A DNA stretch of 64,000 nucleotides from Vitreoscilla massiliensis (lineage in GTDB: Bacteria; Pseudomonadota; Gammaproteobacteria; Burkholderiales; Neisseriaceae), in assembly GCF_001457815.1 (NCBI RefSeq), contig NZ_LN898221.1, positions 577,053 to 641,052 on the forward strand, read 5' to 3'. The notes under the pieces were generated by a model. The model saw only the letters and a list, made by a program, of their open reading frames with translations, ran no database searches and was not told where the DNA came from. Below, one piece after another: positions 8,613 through 16,720 of the stretch (positions within the stretch are counted from its first letter, which is position 1; each line of letters opens with the position of its first letter). The position numbers and the translations under genes are program-made.

Positions 8613-9968
8613 TTAAGACGGAATAATGCGAGCAATCAAGGCTTTGTCTTTGCCTTGCATGTGAGGGATTTGCACTTGGATGCCATTGCCTGGGGCAACA
8701 TCAACGCGTTCACCCTTGCGGATGATGGCTTCCAAAGTAATGGTTTGGTTGCCTTGTGGGTGGATGATTTCGATTTGGTCACCGACAGAGAATTTGTTTT
8801 TCACTTCGATGGTGGCCCAACCTTCGGCGTCCACGTCCAACACATGACCGACATACTGGCTTTGTTTGGCCAAAGAATGGCCGCTCAAATAGTTTTGGTA
8901 TTCTTGGGTTTGATGACGTTCCAAGAAGCCTGGGGTGTAACCACGGTTGGCCAAACCATCAAGCTCTGCCAACAAACCAAAGTCAAACGGACGACCGGCG
9001 ACCGCATCATCAATCGCTTTGCGGTAAGACTGCGCCACGCGTGCAACGTAATACATCGATTTGGTGCGGCCTTCCACTTTCAAAGAATCCACGCCGATTT
9101 CGGCCAATTTGCGCACTTGTTCAATCGCACGCAAGTCTTTGGAATTCATGATGTAAGTGCCGTGTTCGTCTTCCATAATCGGCATCATTTCGCCGGGACG
9201 GTTGGCTTCTTCAATCAAATACACTTTGTCGGCGGCAGGATGGCGCACTTGGCCATTGATGCCTTGGAAAGCACTGTCGGCTTCTTCTTTGGCAGTGTGG
9301 AAATTAAAGCCATCCAAACGCGCCACATCACCGGCATCATCGACGTTGGTGTCATGCACTTTGTAATCCCAACGGCACGCATTGGTGCAAGTGCCTTGGT
9401 TAGGATCACGGTGGTTGAAATAGCCAGACAACAAGCAGCGGCCTGAATAGGCGATGCACAAAGCACCGTGCACAAACACTTCCAATTCCATGTCTGGGCA
9501 TTGTTGGCGGATTTCAGCGATTTCGTCCATGGACAATTCACGCGACAAAATGATGCGCTCGACGCCGATTTTTTCCCAGAATTGCACGCCCCAGTAATTG
9601 GTGGTATTGGCTTGCACCGACAAATGGATCACCGCCTCTGGCCAACGCTCTTTCACCTTCATGATCAGACCCGGATCGGCCATGATTAAGGCATCAGGAT
9701 TCATTTCCATGATGGGCGCCATGTCGTCCAAATACGTTTTCAATTTGGAATTGTGCGGCAAAATATTGCTGGCCAAGAAGAATTTTTTACCGCGCGCATG
9801 CGCTTCTTCTATGCCAGTTTGCAATTCAGATAATTTGGCAAACTCGTTATTGCGCGCGCGCAAGCTGTAACGTGGCTGACCGGCATACACTGCATCGGCA
9901 CCGTAATCAAATGCGGTGCGCATGCGTTCCAAACCGCCAGCAGGCAACAGTAATTCAGGTGATTTCAT
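8613..9968 (-). CDS. trhP: U32 family tRNA hydroxylation protein TrhP (YegQ)
   Basis: A 451-residue peptidase-U32-like protein. The U32 signature EVFVHGALCIAYSGRCLLS is present at ~residues 163-181, followed by GTCTNACRWDYK with further conserved Cys. In E. coli, TrhP (YegQ) acts with prephenate-dependent chemistry to make 5-hydroxyuridine at tRNA position 34. Length and C-terminal beta-barrel extension (KNKFSVGDQIEIIHP) match TrhP rather than the shorter UbiU/UbiV proteins. It starts at the ATG with LLLPAGGLERM immediately after and ends in its own terminator. Confidence 0.88.
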   Translation of the reverse strand: MKSPELLLPAGGLERMRTAFDYGADAVYAGQPRYSLRARNNEFAKLSELQTGIEEAHARGKKFFLASNILPHNSKLKTYLDDMAPIMEMNPDALIMADPGLIMKVKERWPEAVIHLSVQANTTNYWGVQFWEKIGVERIILSRELSMDEIAEIRQQCPDMELEVFVHGALCIAYSGRCLLSGYFNHRDPNQGTCTNACRWDYKVHDTNVDDAGDVARLDGFNFHTAKEEADSAFQGINGQVRHPAADKVYLIEEANRPGEMMPIMEDEHGTYIMNSKDLRAIEQVRKLAEIGVDSLKVEGRTKSMYYVARVAQSYRKAIDDAVAGRPFDFGLLAELDGLANRGYTPGFLERHQTQEYQNYLSGHSLAKQSQYVGHVLDVDAEGWATIEVKNKFSVGDQIEIIHPQGNQTITLEAIIRKGERVDVAPGNGIQVQIPHMQGKDKALIARIIPS

Positions 9969-10273
9969 GGGTTTTGTGTCTTGATCGTGTGTCGGCGCCG
10001 ACTGTGCGTTTGCAATCGAGCGCTCAAATAAATAAAGCCCCTAAGGGCACTGCATGGGCGCAATTATGTGCTTTTTTGGGTCTTAGGTCAATTTCAGGCC
10101 GCATCATTGCGCCGGTTTTTACTCTTAATTCAAATACCTATAAAAACAAATTAAATTCATGCCCGTCGCAACAGCGTCACACCGCTCACCGATTTCGCAG
10201 ATTTATGGGACACAAAGCCGGTAAACCGTGCTTTAATGTGCGTACTTTAATACGCCATGACAGTGTGAAAGAC
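9969..10273. other. Divergent intergenic region trhP/pncB
   Basis: About 300 bases containing the promoters of trhP (minus) and pncB (plus). The frame upstream of pncB is open but shows no conserved protein. A GAA-type DUS variant (TTCAGGCCGC) lies at 10093-10102. I see no unambiguous -35/-10 pair. Confidence 0.4.
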
Positions 10274-11488
10274 ATGAATCCACGTCCTGTAATCATACAA
10301 TCCCTGCTTGATACCGATTTGTACAAATTTACGATGTTGCAAACGGTCTTACACCAGTTCCCGCAAACCCACAGTGTCTACCATTTTCGCTGCCGCAATC
10401 TGGACAATATTGCCTACCCTTTGGTCGAGATTAAGGACGAATTGGATGCCGAATTGGATGTGTTGTGTGATTTGAAATTCCAAGCCGACGAATTGGATTA
10501 CCTGCGCTCGATGCGCTTCATCAAAAGCGATTTTGTTGATTACATGGAAATGTTTCAGCTCAAACGCCGCTTCATCAAAACCACCATAGATGCCGAAGGA
10601 CGTTTGGACATCGTGGTTGAAGGCCCAATGATACAGGCGATGTTTTTTGAGATTTTTGTGCTCGCCATCGTCAATGAATTGTACTTCCGCCGCTTGGAAA
10701 CGCCGGCAGTCTTGGCCGAAGGCGAACGCCGCTTGCAGGCCAAAGCACAATTGTTGCGTGAATACGATGCGCAACAAGGCAATGACGAGCCACCGTTTGT
10801 GGTGTCTGATTTCGGCACCCGCCGCCGCTACAGCTACGCATGGCAAAAACACGTCATCGAAACCTTACATGCCGCCGCGCCGCGCATCATCCGCGGTACT
10901 TCCAATGTGTACATCGCCAAGCAATTGGGGCTAATTCCCATCGGCACCATGGCACATGAATTCATGCAGGCCTTCCAAGCCTTGAACGTGCGTTTGCGCG
11001 ATTTTCAAAAAGCCGCTTTGGAAAGCTGGGTACACGAATACCGTGGCGACTTGGGCATCGCCCTCACCGATGTGGTGGGCATGGACGCGTTTTTAAACGA
11101 CTTCGATTTGTATTTTGCCAAACTGTTTGACGGCTTGCGCCACGACTCGGGCGACCCATACGCATGGGGCGACAAGGCTTACGCGCATTACCAAAAACTG
11201 CGCATCAATTCCCACACCAAAATGCTCACTTTCAGCGATGGTTTGGACTTGGAAAAATCGTGGGCTTTGCACCAGTATTTCAAAGACAGATTCAAAACCA
11301 GTTTTGGCATCGGCACCAACCTCACCAATGACATGGGCCATGTCACCCTAAATATCGTATTGAAACTGGTGCAGTGCAATGGCCAATCGGTGGCGAAAAT
11401 TTCCGACACCCCTGGCAAAACCATGACTGACAACGATACCTTCTTGGCCTATCTGCGTCAGGTGTTTGGTTTGCCTGCCGAAGTCTAG
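10274..11488 (+). CDS. pncB: Nicotinate phosphoribosyltransferase
   Basis: A 404-residue enzyme of NAD salvage that joins nicotinate and PRPP to nicotinate mononucleotide with ATP hydrolysis. Family marks are SLLDTDLYKFTMLQ at the N-terminus, the SNVYIAKQLGLIPIGTMAHE segment carrying the phosphorylated-His region, and GLRHDSGDPYAWGDK near residue 290. The start was set at MNPRPVI (10274) because the family begins just before the LLDTDLYK motif; about 400 upstream in-frame bases are not conserved-looking. A strong terminator follows, separating it from the next gene. Confidence 0.96.
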   Translation: MNPRPVIIQSLLDTDLYKFTMLQTVLHQFPQTHSVYHFRCRNLDNIAYPLVEIKDELDAELDVLCDLKFQADELDYLRSMRFIKSDFVDYMEMFQLKRRFIKTTIDAEGRLDIVVEGPMIQAMFFEIFVLAIVNELYFRRLETPAVLAEGERRLQAKAQLLREYDAQQGNDEPPFVVSDFGTRRRYSYAWQKHVIETLHAAAPRIIRGTSNVYIAKQLGLIPIGTMAHEFMQAFQALNVRLRDFQKAALESWVHEYRGDLGIALTDVVGMDAFLNDFDLYFAKLFDGLRHDSGDPYAWGDKAYAHYQKLRINSHTKMLTFSDGLDLEKSWALHQYFKDRFKTSFGIGTNLTNDMGHVTLNIVLKLVQCNGQSVAKISDTPGKTMTDNDTFLAYLRQVFGLPAEV

Positions 11489-11496
11489 CCCCACAT

Positions 11497-11526
11497 CAGG
11501 TGTGTCAGCGACACACCTGTTTTTTT
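11497..11526 (+). terminator. Rho-independent terminator of pncB
   Basis: CAGGTGTGTC and GACACACCTG form a perfect 10-bp stem with a 3-base AGC loop, followed by seven T. It lies 9 bases after the pncB stop. Confidence 0.92.
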
Positions 11527-11542
11527 GTCACTGAGGAATGCC

Positions 11543-11998
11543 ATGGTAAAGCAAGGTGTGAGCGTGATGGTTGCTGTGTTGATGACCGTGGCCTTAAGCG
11601 CTTGCCAAACCCAACAAACCCCTAACGATAATGTCCAGCCTGAGCTGCCGCTGGCACAGATTGCGGCCAAAGGCGAATGGTCGCTGTATGCCTTGAGCGC
11701 ACCGAACCGCTTTGACACCAGCCAATTGCGTTACCGCATCAGCTTGCGCATCCAAACGCAAGAATTCAGTGTGGCGGCGCCGTGCGCGCGCCTATTGGGA
11801 CACTACCGCGCTACTGCGCAAGATTTGCGTTTTCGCCGCATCGAAATTCGTGATATGACCTGCCTCGAAGCCGATGACGCTTCTTTGTTGCAACACGCCT
11901 TGCAGCAAACCCGTTTTTACCGTTTACAGGCCGACCAAATGCTGTGGTTAGACCAAAACCACGATTTGGTGGCGATTTGGGACCGTATTTATTTGTGA
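11543..11998 (+). CDS. META-domain lipoprotein
   Basis: A 151-residue predicted lipoprotein with signal peptide MVKQGVSVMVAVLMTVALSAC, whose LSAC is a lipobox with Cys at about residue 21. The rest resembles the META/HslJ domain: an initial GEWSLYAL strand, then PCARLLGHYRATAQDLRF, and a final block ending DQNHDLVAIW. By family it is a small envelope beta-fold of unclear function, linked in some bacteria to stress or antibiotic tolerance. The start has GAGGA 5 bases upstream. It is first of three exported genes with short gaps (20 and 39 bases), likely one transcript. A similar META lipoprotein lies at the window's right end. Confidence 0.72.
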   Translation: MVKQGVSVMVAVLMTVALSACQTQQTPNDNVQPELPLAQIAAKGEWSLYALSAPNRFDTSQLRYRISLRIQTQEFSVAAPCARLLGHYRATAQDLRFRRIEIRDMTCLEADDASLLQHALQQTRFYRLQADQMLWLDQNHDLVAIWDRIYL

Positions 11999-12018
11999 TT
12001 CCGATTTGAGGAAATGCC

Positions 12019-13149
12019 ATGCGATTGCTTCCATTTGCTGTGCTGCTCGCGGCCATGTTGCCATTGAGCGCCCACGCCATTACCGTTAAAACCATACCGC
12101 CTTATTCCAAGCCGGCCTGTAACAGCCAAGCGGCAACGCAAATCGACTTGGTGTTCGTGCTCGACACCACCGGCTCTATGGGCGGCTTGATTCAAGGCGC
12201 GAAAACCAAAATCTGGCGCATCGTCAACGATGTGATGCAAAACCAGCGCTGCGGTGCCGATGTGCGCGTGGGCTTGCTCGGTTACCGCGATAAAGAAGAC
12301 GAGTATGTGACGCGCAAAGTGGGTTTGAACCAAGATTTGGACGAGGTTTATGCCGAATTGATGGCATTCAAAGCCGCAGGCGGAGGCGACGAACCCGAGC
12401 ACGTGCGCTTGGCCTTGCACGAAGCAGTCAATCAAATGAATTGGCGCGCCAACAGCAAAAAAGTCTTGTTCTTGGTCGGCGATGCACCACCGAAAGACAG
12501 CTATATCGAAGTACCCAGCGTCAGCCACACCGCGCAAAAAGCCAAACAAAAAGGCATCATCATCAACACCTTATTGGCCGGTGACAGCAAAACCACCGCA
12601 CGCGTGTGGCAAAGCGTGGCCCAATATGGCGGCGGCGAGTATTTCACCATTCCACAAGACGGCGGCAGTGTCACCGTGACCACGCCATATGACGATACTT
12701 TGTCGTCATTAAGCACGCGTTTAGACAGCGTCTACCTGCCGTATGGCAAAGAACCGCTGCGGCGCTCAGCAGCAGCCAAAAGCGTGAGCAAATTGTCGGC
12801 CATCGCCGCCGCACCCAAAGAAGCGCAAGCGGAACGCTCCATCAACAAATCCATCAATAAACAGGCGTACAGCCAAGACGATTTGGTGCAGGCAATAGAA
12901 AACGGCAAGGTCAAATTGGAACAAGTCGACAGCAAAGACTTGCCCGACCAAATGCAAACCATGTCCAGCAGCGAGCGCAGCGCTTATGTCAACGCGCAAA
13001 TTCAGCAGCGAGCACAGTTAAAACAAGAAATTGCCAAGGTATCCAAACAGCGTGAAGACTATTTACAGGCCAATCGCGACCAAGCTACCGGCAGCGGCGA
13101 CAGCTTTGACAGCGCCGTCAGTCGCGCTTTGGGCAAGCAATTGCAATGA
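12019..13149 (+). CDS. Exported von Willebrand factor A (VWA) domain protein
   Basis: A 376-residue protein with a signal peptide (MRLLPFAVLLAAMLPLSAHA). The VWA domain starts at DLVFVLDTTGSMGGLI, a MIDAS metal-site variant (D-x-T-G-S), followed by VGLLGYRDKEDEY with the second MIDAS Asp and VLFLVGDAPP near residue 155. The last ~120 residues are charged and probably helical, with a possible coiled coil (AQLKQEIAKVSKQREDY). By family it binds a metal ion and a protein partner in the periplasm or on the surface. The ribosome site is GAGGAAATGCC. It sits between a META lipoprotein and a small secreted protein, which may be its partners; function unknown. Confidence 0.8.
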   Translation: MRLLPFAVLLAAMLPLSAHAITVKTIPPYSKPACNSQAATQIDLVFVLDTTGSMGGLIQGAKTKIWRIVNDVMQNQRCGADVRVGLLGYRDKEDEYVTRKVGLNQDLDEVYAELMAFKAAGGGDEPEHVRLALHEAVNQMNWRANSKKVLFLVGDAPPKDSYIEVPSVSHTAQKAKQKGIIINTLLAGDSKTTARVWQSVAQYGGGEYFTIPQDGGSVTVTTPYDDTLSSLSTRLDSVYLPYGKEPLRRSAAAKSVSKLSAIAAAPKEAQAERSINKSINKQAYSQDDLVQAIENGKVKLEQVDSKDLPDQMQTMSSSERSAYVNAQIQQRAQLKQEIAKVSKQREDYLQANRDQATGSGDSFDSAVSRALGKQLQ

Positions 13150-13188
13150 TGTGAGCGTGCGATACGGCACAAATCGAGGAGAAACGAC

Positions 13189-13551
13189 ATGAAGCATAGC
13201 TTATGGTTATTGTCGCTGTTACCGAGTTTGGTACTGGCGTCACCGCTGGGTGCCATCAGTGACATCACCATTCAGGCGCCAGATACCAAGGTGGCGCCCG
13301 AATGTGCTTATTTCAAACCCAGCCGCGCCGACGTACAAGCGTTTTTCAAACGCGCGGTGTTGATTACGTCGCGGCAAGAGCACGATTATTTTTTGCATGG
13401 CCCATGCACGGCCGATGGCACGTTTAAAACGCGCTATGGGCAATGGGAATGGCGGATGCGCAATATGGGCACGGCTTATGTGGTGGACACACTCGGCAAT
13501 GCCTATATTTTCGCCGACCCCAAGCAAGAATCGAGCTTGGCCGATGATTGA
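13189..13551 (+). CDS. Small secreted protein of unknown function
   Basis: A 120-residue protein with a signal peptide (MKHSLWLLSLLPSLVLA, cleavage near SPLGA) and a strong ribosome site, GAGGAGAAACGAC, before the ATG. The mature part has two Cys (APECAYF and HGPCTA) that could form a disulfide, then a Trp/Arg-rich GQWEWRMRNMGTAY and an Asp-rich C-terminus. I do not recognise the family. It is last in a run of three exported genes on the same strand. Confidence 0.65.
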   Translation: MKHSLWLLSLLPSLVLASPLGAISDITIQAPDTKVAPECAYFKPSRADVQAFFKRAVLITSRQEHDYFLHGPCTADGTFKTRYGQWEWRMRNMGTAYVVDTLGNAYIFADPKQESSLADD

Positions 13552-13582
13552 CAAGGTCTGATACCAAAATGGTTTCAAACGC

Positions 13583-13645
13583 TTACAGGCCGCTTATTTA
13601 AACATGCCCAGAATTCTGGGTGTGTATCCAATAAGCGGCCTGTAA
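13583..13645. repeat. Widely spaced inverted DUS pair enclosing a 14-bp palindrome
   Basis: TTACAGGCCGC at 13583 and GCGGCCTGTAA at 13635 face each other about 40 bases apart, with extended complementarity (CTTAT and ATAAG). The loop contains a perfect palindrome, CCCAGAATTCTGGG, at 13607-13620. It follows the secreted-protein gene and may act as a terminator, but there is no U tract. Confidence 0.6.
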
Positions 13646-13844
13646 CTACGCTAGCTAGGACTGCGTCTATCAAACATCCATCAATGTGTATGACATCTTG
13701 CCTAGCCTAACGCATGGAAACGAAGCCTATTTTAAGTCATCTCATTCATTACCATTTAAATCATTCATAACACCTATTCGGTAAAATACTCTGTTCATCA
13801 GGGCATTGAAAATGTTAATATCTGTACTTTAGCCCTAAGCTTTC

Positions 13845-15752
13845 ATGTCTGTTACCTCCCCACTTCTGCCATCACTGTTGTCCACGCTCGAACGCTGCGG
13901 CTTTGACCGCCCGCGCCTGCGCTTTGCGTTGCAAACCGCCATCGTTGCTTTTATCGCCATCGTCATCGCCCAAGCACTGGGTTTGGAACACCCACAATGG
14001 TCGGCCATGACCGTCTGGGCCACTGCGCAACCGATGCGTGAACACTTATTGGAAAAAGGGCTGTGGCGTTTGCTCGGCACCGTCAGCGGCATCATCGTCG
14101 GCGTGGCCTTGATGTATGCCTCGCAATGGCATCCGTTGGTTTTGGTATTGGGTTTGGCTTTGTGGGTGGGCGTGTGCAGCGGCATAGGCATGTTGCAACG
14201 CGGCATGGTCGCTTACGGCACCATCTTGGCCGGCTATTCCGCCGCCATGGTGGCCTTATTGTCGACCGCCCACCCTGAGCGCGTGTTGCTCTTGGGTTTG
14301 GACCGCTTTTTGACCATCGCCGTGGGCGTGGTATTGGCGATGGTCTTGTGTTACTACTTCACCCCCAAACGCCCACACACCTTGCTGCAACAATTGCGCA
14401 CCAGCAGCGCCGATTGCATCCACACCTTGCTTCAACACGCCACTCCAACAGATATCCCCACGCAAGCCCATACCAGCCATTTGCTGCAAAAAATCGCCTT
14501 ATTGGACGAGGGCTTGGACATGCACGCCATCGGTTCGCTGCAAGCGCGCCAACGGGTGCAGCAAGCGCGGCAGGTGTTGTTGGCACAGCTCAATCTGAGC
14601 TTATTTTTGCAACAATACCTCGTGTTGGATTTAAACCCTGATTTACAGGCCGCATTGAGGGCATTATTGCCCGCATTGCAAGAAGACAAGGCAGCCATTC
14701 CAGTATTAAATCACCTTGATGGCAAGACATTGTCCACTGAGCAACAAAGCCTGCTGAGCTTGTTAAACGCCTTATTAAACGCTTTGCACAGCTTCGCCCA
14801 CGGCCGTGAGCAGCGTGAGGTGTCCCATCACCACCACCCTCACCCCGTGCGTTTGCACCGCAATTGGCTCGGTGCCCTGCACACGTTTGTGCGCTCGTTC
14901 AGCGTGTTGAGTGTGGTGGGTTTGTTGTGGTTGTACACCGGTTGGGGCTTTATGCCGTTTATGCTGCTGGGCTTATCGGTAATGCTGTCGATATTTGCCT
15001 CGTTTGAAAATCCGGCGTGGTTTATGCGCTTTGTCACTTGGGGACAAGCGATGGGCGCGTGTGCCGCCTTGGTTTGCATGTGGTTGGCATGGCCGCTGGC
15101 GCACAGCAGTTGGCAAATGGTGTGGTGGATGTTGCCATTTATGGCCAGTTGCGTGCTGATGTATGCGTACAAACGCACCATGCTCGCCTCTTTCGATTAC
15201 ATCATGGTGATGCTGATTTTGTTGCAACCGAGCTTTCCCGTGCACATCAGCTTTGCGCAAAGTGTCGGCAATGCGCTGTCGGTGGTGATGGGGCCTGCCA
15301 TTGCCTTATTGGCTTACCGCTTCATCTTCCCTGCCCATCCTGCCAAGCGTTTGCAACACTTGTTGACCATGGTGCGCTATGAAACCCGCCGTTTGTGTGT
15401 GCCCGCCGCGGCCAACAGCGATTTATTGGCCAAGCGCAACCGCCTCATCCACAGCTTGCTGCGCGCGCAGCGCCTCAATGACAAACACGCGCAGTCCAAT
15501 CCCGTCTTGGCCGACGAAATCCTCAACCATTTGGGCAAAATCGAGTTGATTGTGTGCTTGCAACAAAGCCTGCAAGATGATACCGCCTTGTCCAGCTCCA
15601 CCCGCCGCTTGATGCGCGCCTTGTTGCAATCATGGCAAGGCACGGCCAACAAACCAGCACGCACCATGCGTGTGATGCAGGTATTGCAACAGCGTTTTGC
15701 CGAGCAACATCCGCTGCATGTGTTATTGGGGATGGTGAACAAAAGCGCTTAA
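13845..15752 (+). CDS. FUSC-family inner-membrane transporter (YccS/AaeB-like)
   Basis: A 635-residue membrane protein with two blocks of hydrophobic segments: residues ~25-165 (FALQTAIVAFIAIVIAQALG onward) and ~340-480 (SVLSVVGLLWLY, LLGLSVMLSIFASFENPAW). These are separated by a cytosolic domain and followed by a soluble C-terminal domain. This two-block layout with GLEHPQWSAMTVW at the N-terminus is typical of FUSC proteins such as the AaeB aromatic-acid exporter and YccS. The substrate is unknown, and no AaeA-like membrane-fusion partner is adjacent, so efflux of aromatic acids is only a possibility. Confidence 0.82.
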   Translation: MSVTSPLLPSLLSTLERCGFDRPRLRFALQTAIVAFIAIVIAQALGLEHPQWSAMTVWATAQPMREHLLEKGLWRLLGTVSGIIVGVALMYASQWHPLVLVLGLALWVGVCSGIGMLQRGMVAYGTILAGYSAAMVALLSTAHPERVLLLGLDRFLTIAVGVVLAMVLCYYFTPKRPHTLLQQLRTSSADCIHTLLQHATPTDIPTQAHTSHLLQKIALLDEGLDMHAIGSLQARQRVQQARQVLLAQLNLSLFLQQYLVLDLNPDLQAALRALLPALQEDKAAIPVLNHLDGKTLSTEQQSLLSLLNALLNALHSFAHGREQREVSHHHHPHPVRLHRNWLGALHTFVRSFSVLSVVGLLWLYTGWGFMPFMLLGLSVMLSIFASFENPAWFMRFVTWGQAMGACAALVCMWLAWPLAHSSWQMVWWMLPFMASCVLMYAYKRTMLASFDYIMVMLILLQPSFPVHISFAQSVGNALSVVMGPAIALLAYRFIFPAHPAKRLQHLLTMVRYETRRLCVPAAANSDLLAKRNRLIHSLLRAQRLNDKHAQSNPVLADEILNHLGKIELIVCLQQSLQDDTALSSSTRRLMRALLQSWQGTANKPARTMRVMQVLQQRFAEQHPLHVLLGMVNKSA

Positions 15753-15757
15753 ACCAT

Positions 15758-15810
15758 GATAACAAGCGGCCTGTAAACCCCTAACAAGGTTTACAGGCCG
15801 CAGTGTTATC
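15758..15810. terminator. DUS-pair hairpin, bidirectional terminator
   Basis: GATAACAAGCGGCCTGTAAACC and its near-complement ending TGTTATC form a long stem around an 8-base loop. It lies between the convergent FUSC and DUF4189 genes, 6 bases after the FUSC stop. Confidence 0.8.
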
Positions 15811-15821
15811 TACGATGCCCA

Positions 15822-16385
15822 TCAGGAATGCGGTTTTTCACACGCTTGGTAAATGACATGGCACGCCGCACCTTGGTTATAGCCTTGACACGCCTTATTG
15901 CCCTCGCGCGCCGCCACCTCTAAAGTGTCAGCAGGCATGATTGAAAAATCATAGCTGCGCATGGCCGGGTCGGCCGGTTTGGATACCACCACACACGCAT
16001 ATTGGTGTTGCATCAAAAAGCCACAGTTTTGCCCACCTTTGCGCTGGCATTCGGCCATGGCACGCGACATTGCCGCGCCTTTGGTGTTTTGATTGAACAC
16101 ATGGGCAATGACCATGCTGTCTTCGTCTATCGACACCGCACCCCACGGATGATTGGGGTCGGGCGTGGTCGGTTTGGCAGGCATGGTCACATCGCGCAAA
16201 GTCGGCGCGGTATAATCGTCACTGTAACCACCCGAGCCACCATAGCCCGGTATCGGCGCACAACCGACCACGCCTTGCCCACCCACAGGGTATTGCCCCG
16301 GCGGACACACCCCTTCCGCCGCCGCCAATGGCCCACACAACCATACCCACACCGCCCACACACACGCCATCCAAATTGGTTTCAT
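15822..16385 (-). CDS. Secreted DUF4189 protein
   Basis: A 187-residue protein with a signal peptide (MKPIWMACVWAVWVWLCGPLAAA) and a Gly/Pro/Tyr-rich linker (CPPGQYPVGGQG, GYGGSGGYSDDY). The C-terminal domain begins HPWGAVSIDED and continues AMSRAMAECQRKGGQNC and YQACEKP, as in the DUF4189 family common in Neisseriaceae and Xanthomonadaceae. Several Cys suggest disulfides in the periplasm. Function is unknown. The ATG has AGGAG 7 bases upstream on the minus strand. Confidence 0.78.
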   Translation of the reverse strand: MKPIWMACVWAVWVWLCGPLAAAEGVCPPGQYPVGGQGVVGCAPIPGYGGSGGYSDDYTAPTLRDVTMPAKPTTPDPNHPWGAVSIDEDSMVIAHVFNQNTKGAAMSRAMAECQRKGGQNCGFLMQHQYACVVVSKPADPAMRSYDFSIMPADTLEVAAREGNKACQGYNQGAACHVIYQACEKPHS

Positions 16386-16476
16386 CGCCGTCTCCTGAGC
16401 ACCCAGCCAATACGCTCATCATAAACGCACTTATGCTGATAAAACAATGGTTTCAATATGAGTCAGATGATAAACA

Positions 16477-16502
16477 GCGGCCTGTAAACACTTACAGGCC
16501 GT
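16477..16502. terminator. DUS-pair hairpin of the decayed copy
   Basis: GCGGCCTGTAA and TTACAGGCCGT face each other across a 4-base loop, with one mismatch at the stem base. Its position 3' of the synthetase-like remnant mirrors that of the intact hairpin at 16668-16699. Confidence 0.65.
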
Positions 16503-16525
16503 ATTTAACTGCGCATCACACCTAC

Positions 16526-16579
16526 TCAAGATTTGAGTTGCACTTGTATCATTTCACGCAGTTTGAATCTCGGTACTTT
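16526..16579 (-). pseudogene. Remnant of a second acyl-CoA synthetase 3' end
   Basis: Read on the minus strand this gives KVPRFKLREMIQVQLKS followed by a stop. The last residues of the intact synthetase downstream are KVQKFKMREMMQEQIKS and stop, so 12 of 17 residues match, and DNA identity is visible across the block. Immediately 5' of the remnant the frame hits a TGA and the similarity fades. It appears to be the surviving tail of a tandem paralogue, with its own DUS hairpin 195 bases from the intact gene's. Confidence 0.75.
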
Positions 16580-16667
16580 GACTCACTAATGCCATTGCTT
16601 GGGCACACAGTCAGCAATGGCTTACAGACTGATTTAAGCCATCATTTCTATCTGACTCACCCATAAA

Positions 16668-16699
16668 AATGCGGCCTGTAAACATTTACAGGCCGCATT
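16668..16699. terminator. DUS-pair hairpin terminator of acyl-CoA synthetase
   Basis: AATGCGGCCTGTAAA and TTTACAGGCCGCATT form a perfect 15-bp stem with a 2-base gap. It lies 21 bases after the synthetase stop and ends the liu operon. Confidence 0.8.
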
Positions 16700-16720
16700 G
16701 AAACGACACACACCACGCAA

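Larger units (their letters stand above)
16386..16720. other. Intergenic region with two DUS hairpins and a decayed gene tail
   Basis: This 335-base gap contains a DUS hairpin at 16477-16502, a decayed copy of the neighbouring synthetase's last codons at 16526-16579, and the synthetase's own DUS hairpin at 16668-16699. The remaining sequence shows no gene. Confidence 0.7.

Noticed and set aside
9872..10273. Long N-terminal extension of PncB
   Set aside because: The extension has no family similarity; the conserved PncB start lies at 10274.
13761..13830. Sigma-70 promoter for the FUSC gene
   Set aside because: TTGAAA and TATA-like hexamers exist but at poor spacing, so no promoter is called.
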